NCBI GenBank assembly: GCA_020137815.1
Contig: CM035352.1
Location: forward strand, 4,880,998-4,944,997
DNA length: 64,000 bases
Reading direction: 5' to 3'
Source of the DNA: Hormiphora californensis
Taxonomy: Eukaryota > Ctenophora > Tentaculata > Cydippida > Pleurobrachiidae
Position numbers and translations under genes: made by a program. A model generated the notes under the pieces. The model saw only the letters and a program-made list of their open reading frames with translations, did not search any database and had not been told where the DNA came from. Shown piece by piece: positions 43,152 to 56,000 of this stretch (within the stretch, counting starts at the first letter, position 1; each line of letters opens with the position of its first letter).

Positions 43152-44485
43152 ATGTCACATTTGGACGAAATTAGGAACAAAATTCACTTGGATGTGTTCA
43201 CAGTTCGGAACACAGAAGATACCCGTTATCCTGGAACCTACACTGGCTACGATGATTCCTGGGATTTCAACAAATTTCGAAACAATTTCAAGATTCAGAT
43301 CATTCGTCGAGAGAGCCGGGAAATAGAGTTTGACATGCTAGGAGTGGATACCCCTTTTGCGAATGCTTTTAGACGGATTCTCATATCTGAAGTGCCTACC
43401 ATGGCCATAGAAGAGGTCTTCCTGTACAACAACACGAGTGTTATTCAAGATGAGGTGCTGTGTCATAGGCTGGGACTCCTACCTATCAACATTGATCCCA
43501 GGTTAGTGATACCTCTTCAGCTTCCCCCTAGTTGTTGCTTAAGCAAGAAGTTAAGAAGACCCCACCCCTCTTAGTAACCTGTATAGACCCTCCTTTTCCA
43601 AAGAAAAGAACATTTTCCTTCTTGTCGATTTGTAATTCCCTTCCCAGGTTATTTGAAATGAAGGGGGAGGGAGAGGCGGTGGATGCTAAAAACACCCTTC
43701 AGTTCAAACTGAAAATGCGGTGTAAGCGTAATAAGAAAGCCCCAGCGGACACCACTAACCCTGAAGAGATCTATACCAACTCTAAAGTTTACACTCGGCA
43801 CGTTGAGTGGGAGCCGCTGGGGAATCAGAGAGAGTGGCTAAAAGGTGCGTGTGTGGTTGGGTACTAAACATTGTAATGGACTGCTGAATTTGGGCCGATG
43901 TCGACTAACCCAATACCTTGTTATGTTTTATCCCTCCTTTACATCTGTTTCACCGTGTGGGGTGCTTAGATCGGGTCGGCGCCGCGCAAGAACCCGATCT
44001 CAATTTCTCTCTCTCAATCAGGTGGTGTAAAGTTTTGTCACGACGACATTTTGATTAATGTCCTCCGTCCCGGTCAAGAGATTGACATGACGATGCAAGC
44101 AGTAAAAGGTATTGGATCAGACCACGCCAAGTTTTCCCCTGTCGCCACAGCAACATACCGTCTCCTCCCCGAGATTCAACTGCTGAAAGAATTCCGAGGA
44201 TCAGCGGCAGAAAAGTTGAAATCCTGCTTCTCCCCGGGTGTTATTGAGATAGAGAATGGGGTGGCGGTGGTTAAAAACGCACGTCTCGACTCTGGCAGCA
44301 GGGAAGTCCTGCGTCATCCAGAACTAGCTGAGGGAGTTAAGTTGTTGAAATTACGTGATCACTTCATTTTTACCATCGAATCAACGGGGGCAGTTGATCC
44401 TCTGGAGTTGCTGAGAGAGGCGGTTAAGGTTTTAAAGGGGAAATGTGAGGTCTACAGAAAGGAGCTGGATGTCCTGACTACGTGA
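43152..44485 (+). CDS. POLR1C: RNA polymerase I/III subunit RPAC1 (AC40)
   Basis: Three exons, 43152-43501, 43648-43844 and 44022-44485, give 336 codons in exact phase (human 346). It is the alpha-like subunit shared by RNA polymerases I and III, paired with POLR1D. The signature alpha-motif is clear: FANAFRRILISEVPTMAIEE. It is followed by DEVLCHRLGLLPINIDPRLF, then the DPF-type insert domain (FCHDDILINVLRPGQEIDMT, IGSDHAKFSPVATATYRLLP). The C-terminal dimerisation part ends DHFIFTIESTGAVDPLELL. The start ATG is followed by a normal RPAC1 N-terminus. NUP54 begins 155 bases downstream on the same strand. Confidence 0.95.
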
Positions 44486-44639
44486 GGTTGGACTAAACCC
44501 AATCATAGACTCTGATTTTTTTAGTTATTTAACGGTTTTAACTCTTCTTAATTTATTCTTGATACTCCTGTATGATTTCCTACCGATGACCCCTCTCTCT
44601 CTCTAGAACATAACAAGTAACCCCCTCTCTCCATGTAGT

Positions 44640-47600
44640 ATGACACTGTTTGGTAACACCGCTGCCTCCTCCAACTCCAGTAGTGGCTCCTTATTTGGTA
44701 ACAAGTCCCTCTTTGGCAGCACTCCAGCTGCATCATCCACCGGTACCACACCATCTTTATTTGGTAGCACCCCCGCCTCCTCCTCAACCGGACTTTTTGG
44801 CAGCACCCCAGCAGCAACCACCGGTACCTCTCTGTTCGGGGCTAAACCAGCTGCCAGTACCGGGGGACTGTTTGGCGGAACTGCTGCCAGTAGTTCGGGG
44901 AGCGTGTTTACATTCAACAAGCCAGCCACGACTCCAGGAACGGGTCTCTTTGGGTCTACCACCACTACATCGACCACTGGAGGAGGGCTGTTCGGGACGG
45001 GCAGCACTGCCACAGGGGGATCTTCTCTTTTCGGGAATACAGGTGGGGCTAGATGGAATTTGAACCGTTTTTATTGAAATACAGTACTTTTTCCTGTCTT
45101 CTCTGTCTCTCTCACTAGATGCTGTTTGTCCTGCAAATATAAAGAAGAGTTAGAACATAACAACATCTGACCCGACCGCCTTTACTCAGCTCTAAACATA
45201 TCTTGATTCTCCAGGTACAGCAACTGGATCGAGTTTGTTCGGGGGAGGTACCACAACAGGAGGCAGCTCTCTGTTTGGGAGCACTGGAACAACTGGAACA
45301 ACCTCCTCCCTATTTGGGGGCGGACAAACTGCAACCACTGTAAGTTACTGAATTAAATAGATTACTTATTCTTGAGCTGTATTATCTGTTATCGACTCAC
45401 GATGACCCACAAATGTATGACCCCCCCCCCTTCGGCCTTCATCATCTCACTCCATCCCAATCAGGGTGGTATGTTTGGTACTCAGCAGCAGCAGCAACAG
45501 CAGGCACCAGCTGGTGGAATTACTGACCTTAATTCCCTAGCAACCGTTGCTCAGGCCCTCTCCCTACCAATAATTTGTGGAGATGAACGGGACATGCTGT
45601 AAGTAAACAAAGTCATAACTATTATTGTTCTGACGCCCCACCTCGCTGACCAACAATCCGTGGCCCACCTTGTATAATCCTCTGGATCAGTATTTCAGGG
45701 ATATGTCTGAACTCTGATGATATATCCCTAAAATACAATGTTCCACTAGCCACGGTGTCCCTTAAGGAGGTGAAACCTCGACTAGATAAAGTTTTTTGGA
45801 GACCGGACCTAGGTTACGTATTTTTGACCGAGGAATCCGAAAAACATAAAATTAAAATCGAAAACGTAGCGGTTTTTGCGTAAAACGGCAAAAACTGTCA
45901 TTTTTCAGCGATTTTCGACTTTTTACGCTTTCTAGAGATTTAAAAAATATTTCCTTACAAGATATGATCTTGTGCTTCTAGACTAATAAAATACAATCGA
46001 TTTTCTACAAATTGGTCCCGGGTTTGTGTGATTTGGTCAAAAGCTCTCTTTACTGTGGCCCATCAAAGATGGCCACTCTGCAAATACGTATTTGGCTCCT
46101 GTGGCTGCAGATGTAAACCAAAAGAAGATTTATTATACACCAAAATTTGCGTCTTCTCAAGGCGAACAACCTGGTTTTTACGACATTCCATTTCATGCAG
46201 GCGTTGAGGAGTTACAGCTGAAAAACTGGTACAGTGGATTTCGGAAATACCCCTACTTCAACAAACCCTAATCCAGATAAGATTTCAAAAAATATACATC
46301 TTCACACATGAAAATGAAGCTCAGACAAATGCCAACGTGATGCAAAAAACGGGAAGTGTCTAACTTATTTCGTTTAGAAGCTATAGCCAAAATAAAAGTG
46401 CTTATATTTGCCTTGAAAACACCCTCTAAAAACCATACTTTTAGACAATTTCTGGCAATTTCAAACAAATTCTGTCCACAGGGGACTAAGTTGGTGCACT
46501 GGAGGTGACATTTTATTCGTATGGCATTTTTAGACAGATTTGCTGTTTTTCAGGGCTTTTAGAGGGTGTTTTCAAGGCAAATATAAGCACTTTTATTTTG
46601 GCTATAGCTTCTGAACGAAATAAGTTAGACACTTCCCGTTTTTTACATCACGTTGGCATTTGTCTGAGCTTCATTTTCATGTGTGAAGATGTATATTTTT
46701 TGAAATCTTATCTGGCTTAGGGTTTGTTGAAGTAGGGGTATTTCCGAAATCCACTGTACCAGTTTTTCAGCTGTAACTCCTCAACGCCTGCATGAAATGG
46801 AATGTCGTAAAAACCAGGTTGTTCGCCTTGAGAAGACGCAAATTTTGGTGTATAATAAATCTTCTTTTGGTTTACATCTGCAGCCACAGGAGCCAAATAC
46901 GTATTTGCAGAGTGGCCATCTTTGATGGGCCACAGTAAAGAGAGCTTTTGACCAAATCACACAAACCCGGGACCAATTTGTAGAAAATCGATTGTATTTT
47001 ATTAGTCTAGAAGCACAAGATCATATCTTGTAAGGAAATATTTTTTAAATCTCTAGAAAGCGTAAAAAGTCGAAAATCGCTGAAAAATGACAGTTTTTGC
47101 CGTTTTACGCAAAAACCGCTACGTTTTCGATTTTAATTTTATGTTTTTCGGATTCCTCGGTCAAAAATACGTAACCTAGGTCCGGTCTCCAAAAAACTTT
47201 ATCTAGCCGAGGTTTCACCTCCTTAAGGGACACCGTGTAGCCAGTCTTGTTAATTCCCTGACATCTTAATTCTTATACGCAGGTACGCCAAATTTAACCA
47301 GCTTCAAGCCTACTGGGGTCACGGGACAGTCATTCTAAACCAGTCGGGAAATACCTTTGCAGTAACCCCAGAATCACCCTTCTCTCGGTTCAAAAGCGTG
47401 GGCTACTGTCGGCTACCCCAGACTAAAAATGAGGTGAATTGTACCGTACGGGGTTGGGGTGGTAAATAAGGTGAGTGCTATGGGGTTGGGGGTTGGAATG
47501 CCAAAAGATGTTTTGAGTTTTCATACTGTTCATCCACACAGTTAAACCTCGATTTACCGTAACCGTAATTTAACGTTCCTCGGTTATATACATACCATGA

Positions 47601-49370
47601 AAAACCCATTTCCCCTGGTTTTACCTGTAATATTATTTCCAGGATGGCCTAGTGGGGATATTTGTTGGTAAGAGCCTGGAAGATGTGACGAAGAATCAGA
47701 CTCAGCTAGTTGCTGCTCTTCACTCTATCCTGGGTGGGAAACAGGAGCATGTGGTGTGCTGTGACAGTGTGAAGAGTATCGACAACAGCACGACTGAGGT
47801 AACGTGTGTGTTACCATGGTAACTAGGTGTTACCATGGTAACTAGGTGTTACCATGGTAACCTGCGACAAGTTTCACCATGGTTATTGGTTACCATTATT
47901 TCCCTCATTAATATTACCAACCCCTCCAGGTGGTAGTGTATGTACTACAGAGAAGCCCCACTGGTGCTACCCAGCGTATCCCAGCAACAGACCTTGCATC
48001 CGTCCTAACTTCCCCCAACATAGCTAACCAGCTAAAGGGACAGATGTCAGTAACCAACGTTATCAGCAAGGTACATGGATCATCAGGGGCGGTATCAGCT
48101 TCTATCTCCCTTCCTTCTATTTCCTTGCCTTACTCGACCCTGCTTTGGGCTTGAACAAAACAAATATTTCCTATCCTAGCGACCCTTCTTCTAATTCCTT
48201 CATCCTTCCCTCCCTTACCTTAGTCGACCTTGTCTCACCAAAAAAGGGTTTGAACAAATTAACCACCCCCCCCCCCAGGTTGCATTCACGTCATCCCAAC
48301 TATCCCTCTACCTTGATAAGCCCCCTGTCGGGATCAGTCCTGTTCTCTGGGAGCAGGCAAAACAAGAAAACCCAGACTCTACCAAGATGATACCTGTTCC
48401 CCTGGTCGGTTTCAAGTCCATCTCGGATCGGTTGAGGCTCCAGAAAGAGCAGAGTGAGTCCCATATCGCCAGGGTGGAATTGATTGGAAAGGAGGTGGAG
48501 GAGATTAGGGCCGTCCAGGCTAATACACTCAGTAGACTGCAACAGTTGAAACGGAAACACGCTGAACTTACACATAGAGTTTTACAGGTAGACACACTTT
48601 ATATTTCCAAGATATTTCCAAGATATTTCCAAGATGTTTTTTTAATTTTACCCATACTTGATATGTCTCATCAAAGTACTGTAGGGTAACTTTACCTTGC
48701 TCGACCCTAGGTTTCCCCGCGTTTGAACAAAAACAAGAATAACTATTGTATCTCCTCTCTCAGGTGATGGTAGATGTAGAGGTTCAAAGGAAGGCTGGGT
48801 TCTCCCTGCAGCCCGAGGAGGAACACCTAAGGGTCCAGTTGGAGGGGATTCAGCAGGAGCTGAACGCACCCAACCAATTCAAGGTATAATATTAGTAGGC
48901 AGTGGGCTAGGCAATACATGTAGAGCAGTGATGGGATGTTGCCCAAATTAACTTGATGTGTTTTCCAGGGTCGACTAAGTGAGATGCTATCACTCATCCG
49001 AATGCAGAGTATAAATGAAACGAATATCAACAACGCTAACTCGGTAAAATAAACCCCACCTTTCAAATTTTCATTTGTTTTATATCTGTAAATCTTTGTC
49101 CAGTGCATGCACTTAGACTAATCTTCACTTTACTTAGGACTTATGATGTTGTCTGGCCCAACCCGTAATATTGTTTACAGCTCACCGATAACAACTATAT
49201 ACCCCTCCCCATTGCAGGTTGAATCAGGTGTCCTGGCGGGTGTGCACTCCCACCTGAGTAGACAGCAGGATGGTATCAGTCACCTACTGAACATCATTCA
49301 GGATGACCTGGAATACCTGACCATCATTAAACAGGGTGTTACAGATAAACAGTCCACCGTTGTGGTGTAG
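44640..49370 (+). CDS. NUP54: Nucleoporin NUP54
   Basis: Ten exons in phase, 588 codons: 44640-45042, 45215-45339, 45465-45598, 47283-47433, 47643-47798, 47930-48070, 48279-48587, 48764-48883, 48969-49043, 49218-49370. Exons 1-3 encode FG repeats (SLFG, GLFG and LFGST units spaced by Ser/Thr/Gly) that form the pore permeability barrier. Exons 4-6 form the alpha/beta domain (YAKFNQLQAYWG, SRFKSVGYCRLPQ). Exons 7-10 carry the conserved region: LWEQAKQENPDSTKMIPVPL, VGFKSISDRLRLQ, EEEHLRVQLEGIQQELNAPN and GRLSEMLSLIRMQ. The coiled coil assembles with NUP62 and NUP58 in the central channel. Intron 3 is unusually long because of a 1.5-kb inverted-repeat element. Confidence 0.95.
45751..47237. mobile_element. 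Long inverted repeat in NUP54 intron 3, arms about 680 bases
   Basis: Starts CACGGTGTCCCTTAAGGAGG and ends with the exact inverted copy. The arms stay nearly identical to about 46430 on the left and from about 46557 on the right, with a loop of about 130 bases. TAGC borders both ends and may be a target duplication. No transposase-like protein is encoded. It is in the transcribed strand of an essential gene. Confidence 0.92.
47538..47640. mobile_element. Decayed pogo-like end in NUP54 intron 4
   Basis: CAGTTAAACCTCGATTTACCG resembles the MITE terminus, but no matching inverted end is clear. Confidence 0.35.
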
Positions 49371-50023
49371 AAATAGATGTGTGTGTATAAGGAGAGTTTT
49401 ACAGAGAGGAATATATTGGCCAAGGACGGGTTGGAAAATGAGAAATCCTAGCTGCGCCTGTCAGAGCATTGGCCTGACCCTATTCTCATTTCTCTGTGGT
49501 CAGATCATTGGCCTGACAGAGCTGCGCTGTATGAGAATATATCCTGGTAAATTGAGAGGGAGAGAACATGAGAGGGATGAGGGTGGGAGATATTTGAGAG
49601 GTGCACCGTGAGAGGGGGCTGCAGAGGGGGTAAAGAAAAGACAGAGTGAGATATACAGAAAAACTAAAGAGAGAGGCACTGTGTGTAGACAGTGCACGAT
49701 AACACACACCACATGAGCCAGGTTCTAGTTTCACCATCTCTTCCAGCAGCACCCTTCTTAGATAATAACCTGCTGGCTTGTGGTCTATTATGTGTATGGT
49801 CTGTGTATTTATTTCACTATTTTAACCATGAGTAACATCTGAGTTTTTGAATCGTACGATGTGCGGAGATAGTACAGCACATGTGTAATCTGACCCAATA
49901 TACTGCAATGTCTTCCCTCATTGACGTATATTGAACCCTTGAATTGTTCATGTCTGGACACACCCATAATGAACCCACATCTTGCCTCTGATTCCCTATC
50001 TCTCCCCATAGCACAATGATGGT
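49371..50023. other. Intergenic, no gene seen
   Basis: 650 bases between NUP54 and the Spinster-type gene. A direct repeat (TCAGAGCATTGGCCTGACCC / TCAGATCATTGGCCTGACAG) occurs at about 49461-49517. The 3' UTR of one gene and promoter of the next must share this space. Confidence 0.5.
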
Positions 50024-52700
50024 ATGATGGACAGTGATAGTAGGATTCAGCAGCCCACGCAGCCCGTGGTAGGGATCAGAGAACTGATAACGATATGGAT
50101 TCTCTTCTTTATAAACCTGTTCAATTATATCGACCGATATATCGTATCAGGTATTTATTGTGCCATTTCCTGCTTGTCTAGTTTTTTTTGTTGTAGAGTT
50201 TTTACCTGCATGTCCTTCTCTCTTCTATCTTTCTTAGAGAAGATTCAGTTCGGAATATCAATATTTTGAACTGAACCTGATTGTACCCAATTGAATCCAA
50301 ACATTTGTGTTTCAGGAACCCTTGATCTGCTGATTGATGAATTCAATTTGAGCTTCTTCCAGGCAGGCCTGCTAACTACTGCCTTTATTGTTTCCTACAT
50401 GCTCCTCTCCCCTATATTTGGTTTCCTGGGTAAGTTTGTTAAAGACGTCTTAGGTTCCTGGGTAAGATTTGTTAAAGACGTCTTAGGTTCCTGGGTAAGT
50501 TAACAATTTTAACAATTGGATCGTACGTTGTCTCACAAAAAGACTCCCTTTTCCGAACCGTGTCGAAGGGAGCGTGCGAACATTGCAGTCATGTATTATG
50601 ACAAATCTTCTGGTACTTTTACCCGTGACTCCTATTTGCACTAGGTGATAGATATAAGAGGTCAGTTCTCATAGCCCTCGGGTTATTTGTCTGGGCTGCA
50701 TCTACCCTTCTCTGTTCATTTACTACACAGGTAATTACACACTAATTACACAATAGCTTAGTGTCATTTTAATGGGTTGTCTCATTGCTTAGGAGTGACT
50801 GACTGACCGACCAACTGACCGACAAGATACTGATCCAGAGGACTGTGCTACAATGAGACAGTGGTAATAAGACAGATAACTGACCCCCGTACGGTTTAAC
50901 TCCTCACGTACCCCACAGTACTGGCAACTGTTGGCATTGAGGGCCCTGGTTGGTATTGGGGAGGCGTCCTACGCAGCCCTCGCCCCTCCCATCATATCTG
51001 ACCTTATCCCAGCATCACAGAGAACCATGTACCTTTCTTTCTTCTTTATTGGAACACCAATCGGTAATTAAATAATTTATGTTGTTGAAGTATTAATTAA
51101 TTTTGATGATGTTAAGGTACTTTTGTTAAAATTTTGATTTGGTGATCTCCAACTATGTATCTTGTAAAATAGTTAGACAAGTTTGCCACATCCCCCCCCC
51201 CCCTCCCCCAAGATTCACTCTACATTTTGTTTCACAGGTGGTGCACTAGGCTACATAATTGGAGGTGGAATCTCTGAGAAGTATGGTTGGAGATGGGCCT
51301 TCAGAGTTTCACCCCCTGTGGTAACATTCCTGGCCATTATGGCTCTCTTCCTGGTCCAGAACCCGGAGAGAGGGGGGTCTGATCAGCGGCAGGATAGTAT
51401 CCAGGTGACAACGTCACAAGAGTTGAGGGATGCTGAACACCCAGCTGTTCAGCTGATCACGGAAACTTGGACTCTTCTGAAAACGTTAGTAACCTATTAC
51501 CACCTATATATACTTGATCAACCGAACCCTCGCATAGTTGTCAATGGCACATTGTAAAATTTTGGTACATACTGTAAATCTTTAGGTATCACTGCTTGTA
51601 CAACTTATAACACTGCCCAGTGTTATAAGTTTTCACTTATAACACCCCCCAGTGTTATAAGTTTTCACTTATAACACTGGGCAGTGTTATAAGTTGTACA
51701 AGCAGTGCTATAATAGTAGAGTCGATAACTACATCGACCTCTCCCAATTGTTCCAGTTTTTGTCACATCTGTTTGGAGCCTCGACACGACCTCTAAACAG
51801 GTGTTACTTTTTCACAAACTGTTTTCATCTTGGTGTAATCAGCAGTTGAAATGTTGCTGATCATAACAAAAACCTAACTATTTTTTTTCAACTTGGGGTA
51901 AAACCATGGGTGTCAAAAGTTAGCTCTAGGTCCCCTGAGTAACCATCCGGAGACTCTAAGAGATATTTCAAGCCGTTCTCCCGTAATCATTAATCCCGGT
52001 GGAGAAAAAAACACAATGCGGACGTACGTGAGCGCTGGCAGGCTGTTTACATGTTATTGTATGTCTCTCACTCTCTCTGGAAAAACCGCACGTGCGGTTG
52101 CGCCGCGCGAGATAACTCTTTCTGAAGGGGGAGAAAAGAGAGAGACGTACATTAACGTTATACATTAAAGTTGAGGTTGTAGGCAATTGCACGTACGTCC
52201 ATACTCAAATATGTGCTCCACCGGGATTAATGATTACGGGAGAACGGCTTGAAATATCTCTTAGAGTCTCCGGATGGTTACTCAGGGGACCTAGAGCTAA
52301 CTTTTGACACCCATGGTTTTACCCCAAGTTGAAAAAAAATAGTTAGGTTTTTGTTATGATCAGCAACATTTCAACTGCTGATTACACCAAGATGAAAACA
52401 GTTTGTGAAAAAGTAACACCTGTTTAGAGGTCGTGTCGAGGCTCCAAACAGATGTGACAAAAACTGGAACAATTGGGAGAGGTCGATGTAGTTATCGACT
52501 CTACTATAACACCGCTGCACTTAGAACTCCTCACTCCTTGTTGAGTAAGGGGGAAGAGTGTTCTCTCACTCTTCCCCCTTACTCAACAACTCACTCCACT
52601 GTTTCTGTCACACTTAGAAAGATAAGCGTGTACGAACTAAGCTCGCTCGTATGAGAGAGAGAAGAGCGAGAGCGAGAGAGGAGAGGACGAGAGAGAGCAG

Positions 52701-52736
<36 letters not shown>

Positions 52737-52747
52737 AGAGAGAAGGT

Positions 52748-52800
<53 letters not shown>

Positions 52801-53013
52801 AGAGATAGTAAGAGGTAGTATGAGAGAGAGAGAGAGAGAGCAGAGAGACGATAGAGAGATACTACGCTTCTGATCGATCTATATCTTCGCTCTCGCTATC
52901 CGCTCTCGCTTCTATCGATATCGATCCGCTATCTCTATCTCTTCTGGATCTCTCCTCTCTCTCTCTCTCTCGCGCTCTCTCTCTCTTAGATCTCTCTCTC
53001 TCTTCTCTCTCTA

Positions 53014-53077
<64 letters not shown>

Positions 53078-56000
53078 ATGTCACACTCACACGCCGTTGC
53101 ACCATCAAGATCAAGATAACAGTTACGAACTGTCACTAATCTCTCACTCTCTTTACCTATTATATATCTCAGGCGTTATCTTATCTTATACTGATATCTC
53201 TGCCTGCTACCTTAAATCATGAATTCGTTGTTACGCCCTCTAAGTGTCTCTCACTCTTGTTTTCAAAATTTTACAATGCAATTTTATTATGCCTATTTTC
53301 GTTGTACCTGACGTCAACAATAATGTCCCAGATTCTTACACTTTTAGACCTCGCTATCGCAGGCTCGGTCAAAAAGTAAAACTACATCACTCGCAGGCTC
53401 GTGAGGTAGTTACACTTAGTGGCACTCGCAGGCTCGTGCACTAAAGTACAAGAATCTGCCTCGACCTGTGGTCTCGGATCATTATTGTTGCACTTATAAC
53501 ACTCGACCTTCGGTCTCGTGTTATAAGTTTTCAGGTACAACTTATAGGCATAATAAAATCCTACATTGTAGTACAGGAAGCTAAAATTCATTTTAATTCC
53601 CTCCCCTCCTCCCTCCAGGACACTAAACTCCCTCCCTCCTCCCTCCAGGAAGACGTTTCTGTTCGCAACTCTCGGATTTCTCCTGTCTGGCCTACACGGT
53701 GGGAGCCCTAACTCAGTGGATACCGGTATATGTTGTATCCGCATCTCAAATCTCAGGGAACCCATACTCCAATCTTGAGTGAGTAGTAGTCTGGATTGTT
53801 AATGGTCGAGTTGATATCTGGGAATACTTTTCAGTAATATCAGAATTTAATAAGAGATTTAGGGGAGATTTAGTATTAACATTCCCCCGCCCCTTAGTGC
53901 GACGTATATTTTTCGGAGTTACAACAGTGTGTTGCTGGATTCATTGCCATTCCTGCAGGTAACTATAATTCTTAGAATTAGTGTTACAGTCGGACCCCGA
54001 TTTACCGAGCATCCCGTAAAATCGGGGTACGACTGTACCAACAAAGATTCGGTTTTAAACTCATTCCATTGTTATTCGTCAGTAGCCGATATTTATCCCC
54101 CTAATACCCTCTTCCAGGTTCGGTAGTCAGTAAGTTCCTGGAACGATTTACCAGGAAAGCTGACCCATTACTAAACGCTGGGGGCATGTTGACAACTGCA
54201 GTCACCCTCTACATAGCCATAGCGTGGGCTCCATCTAATATCAACATTTTCTGGATCTTTGCTGGTATCTCCCAGATAGCTGTGTTTATTAGGATGGGCC
54301 CCAAATACAGCTATTATCATGGTCAGTCTGGGTTTTGTGGGACTTATTATCAGTATCACTAGATGAATTGTTGCCTTGTTCGACCCTCGAAATAAAATAG
54401 GTTTGAGCAAAACAAATTAATTACACATATTTGGTGTTCTAACCCCCACCCTGTTCACACAGTATAGTTGTCCCCCTCAAATGAGGTCGTTAGCCAGCGC
54501 AGTCAACATCCTCTTCTCCCATGTCCTCGGTGATGCAATCAGCCCGACCATCCAAGGAAAGGTAATTTAGGTTTGAATTGAAAACGTGATATATATATAG
54601 TGTTCTCGAAAGCTTTATCATTGCTTTATCATTGTCTATCTTGTTAATTTCTAAGTGAGTTATTTCAGTTAAATATTTCCTAAATTTCTCATTCTCCTCC
54701 CATAGTTGTCAGATTCGATAGAGGAGGCGTTTTGGAATTTTGACATTTCCATTTCCAAGTGTGTTGCTCTGGAATACTCTTTCTTTGTGTCCTGTTTTGT
54801 ATGTATACTGGGAGGTGCATTCTATTTTATTGCCGCTGAGACTGTGATACAGGACCGGGAGAAGGCCATCGAAACGGTAATTTTATAGAGGGCTAACAAT
54901 ACATATACCGTGTGCGGCAAAAAAATTGCCCCCCCTAGACCACCATAGTTGCCGATGTGGTGGAGAGCTGTAACTTGGCAGGGTTGCTCCACTATGTCTA
55001 TCTTGATCCTGACAGAAAAATCAGAGCTCTAGCTCAAAATTCATTTTCATGAACGGAATGAACATTGTCATTCATTCCAGGAAAAAATATTTTCCGGTCC
55101 AAAATTTAACTAATTATGTTTGGCTATCGATTTGCTTTCCAATGTGACCAAGATCAGCTAAATTGGACAACCACAAGAGACACAGTGTCATGTTTCTTAA
55201 AGTTAGTCAGGTCATGTGATCTTCACTGAATCGTTGATCGTGTTCAGTATTACGAATTGGTCTAAGTGGTAGAGAATCACGTATCACATCTGCTAATGAG
55301 GGATGACGATGCTGATTGGTCATCAGATCTGTAGCTCTTTGATAAATGTCCTCTTTCCTCGAATCACATCACCCTGTATTGGTACACATACCCAATTAGC
55401 GGCCATGATACGAGATTCCTTTGCCCATTGGCCCGATTAGCAATCCCGGAAACTCAACGATTCGGTGAAGATCACATGACCTGACTAACTTAAAGCAACA
55501 TGACACTGTGTCTCTTGTGGTTGTCCAATTTAGCTGATCTTGGTCACATTGGAAAGCAAATCGATAGCCAAACATAATTAGTTAAATTTTGGACCGGAAA
55601 ATATTTTTTCCTGGAATGAATGACAATGTTCATTCCGTTCATGAAAATGAATTTTGAGCTAGAGCTCTGATTTTTCTGTCAGGATCAAGATAGACATAGT
55701 GGAGCAACCCTGCCAAGTTACAGCTCTCCACCACATCGGCAACTATGGTGGTCTAGGGGGGGCAATTTTTTTGCCGCACACGGTATTACCATCCCTATTC
55801 CATTTCTCCACTTATTATACTCCCATTTAAGTTTAAGAGCGCACCCCATCCAAGAGCGCACCACCTCCAGAAGACACCACTCCAAGAGCGCACCACATCA
55901 AAGACAGCTCCCCATCCAGAAGATACCACACGCAGAAGAGATCACACGCGCAAATACAACGCCACGCTGGTCTCTTCTGCATGTGGTGTCCCCTGCGCAT

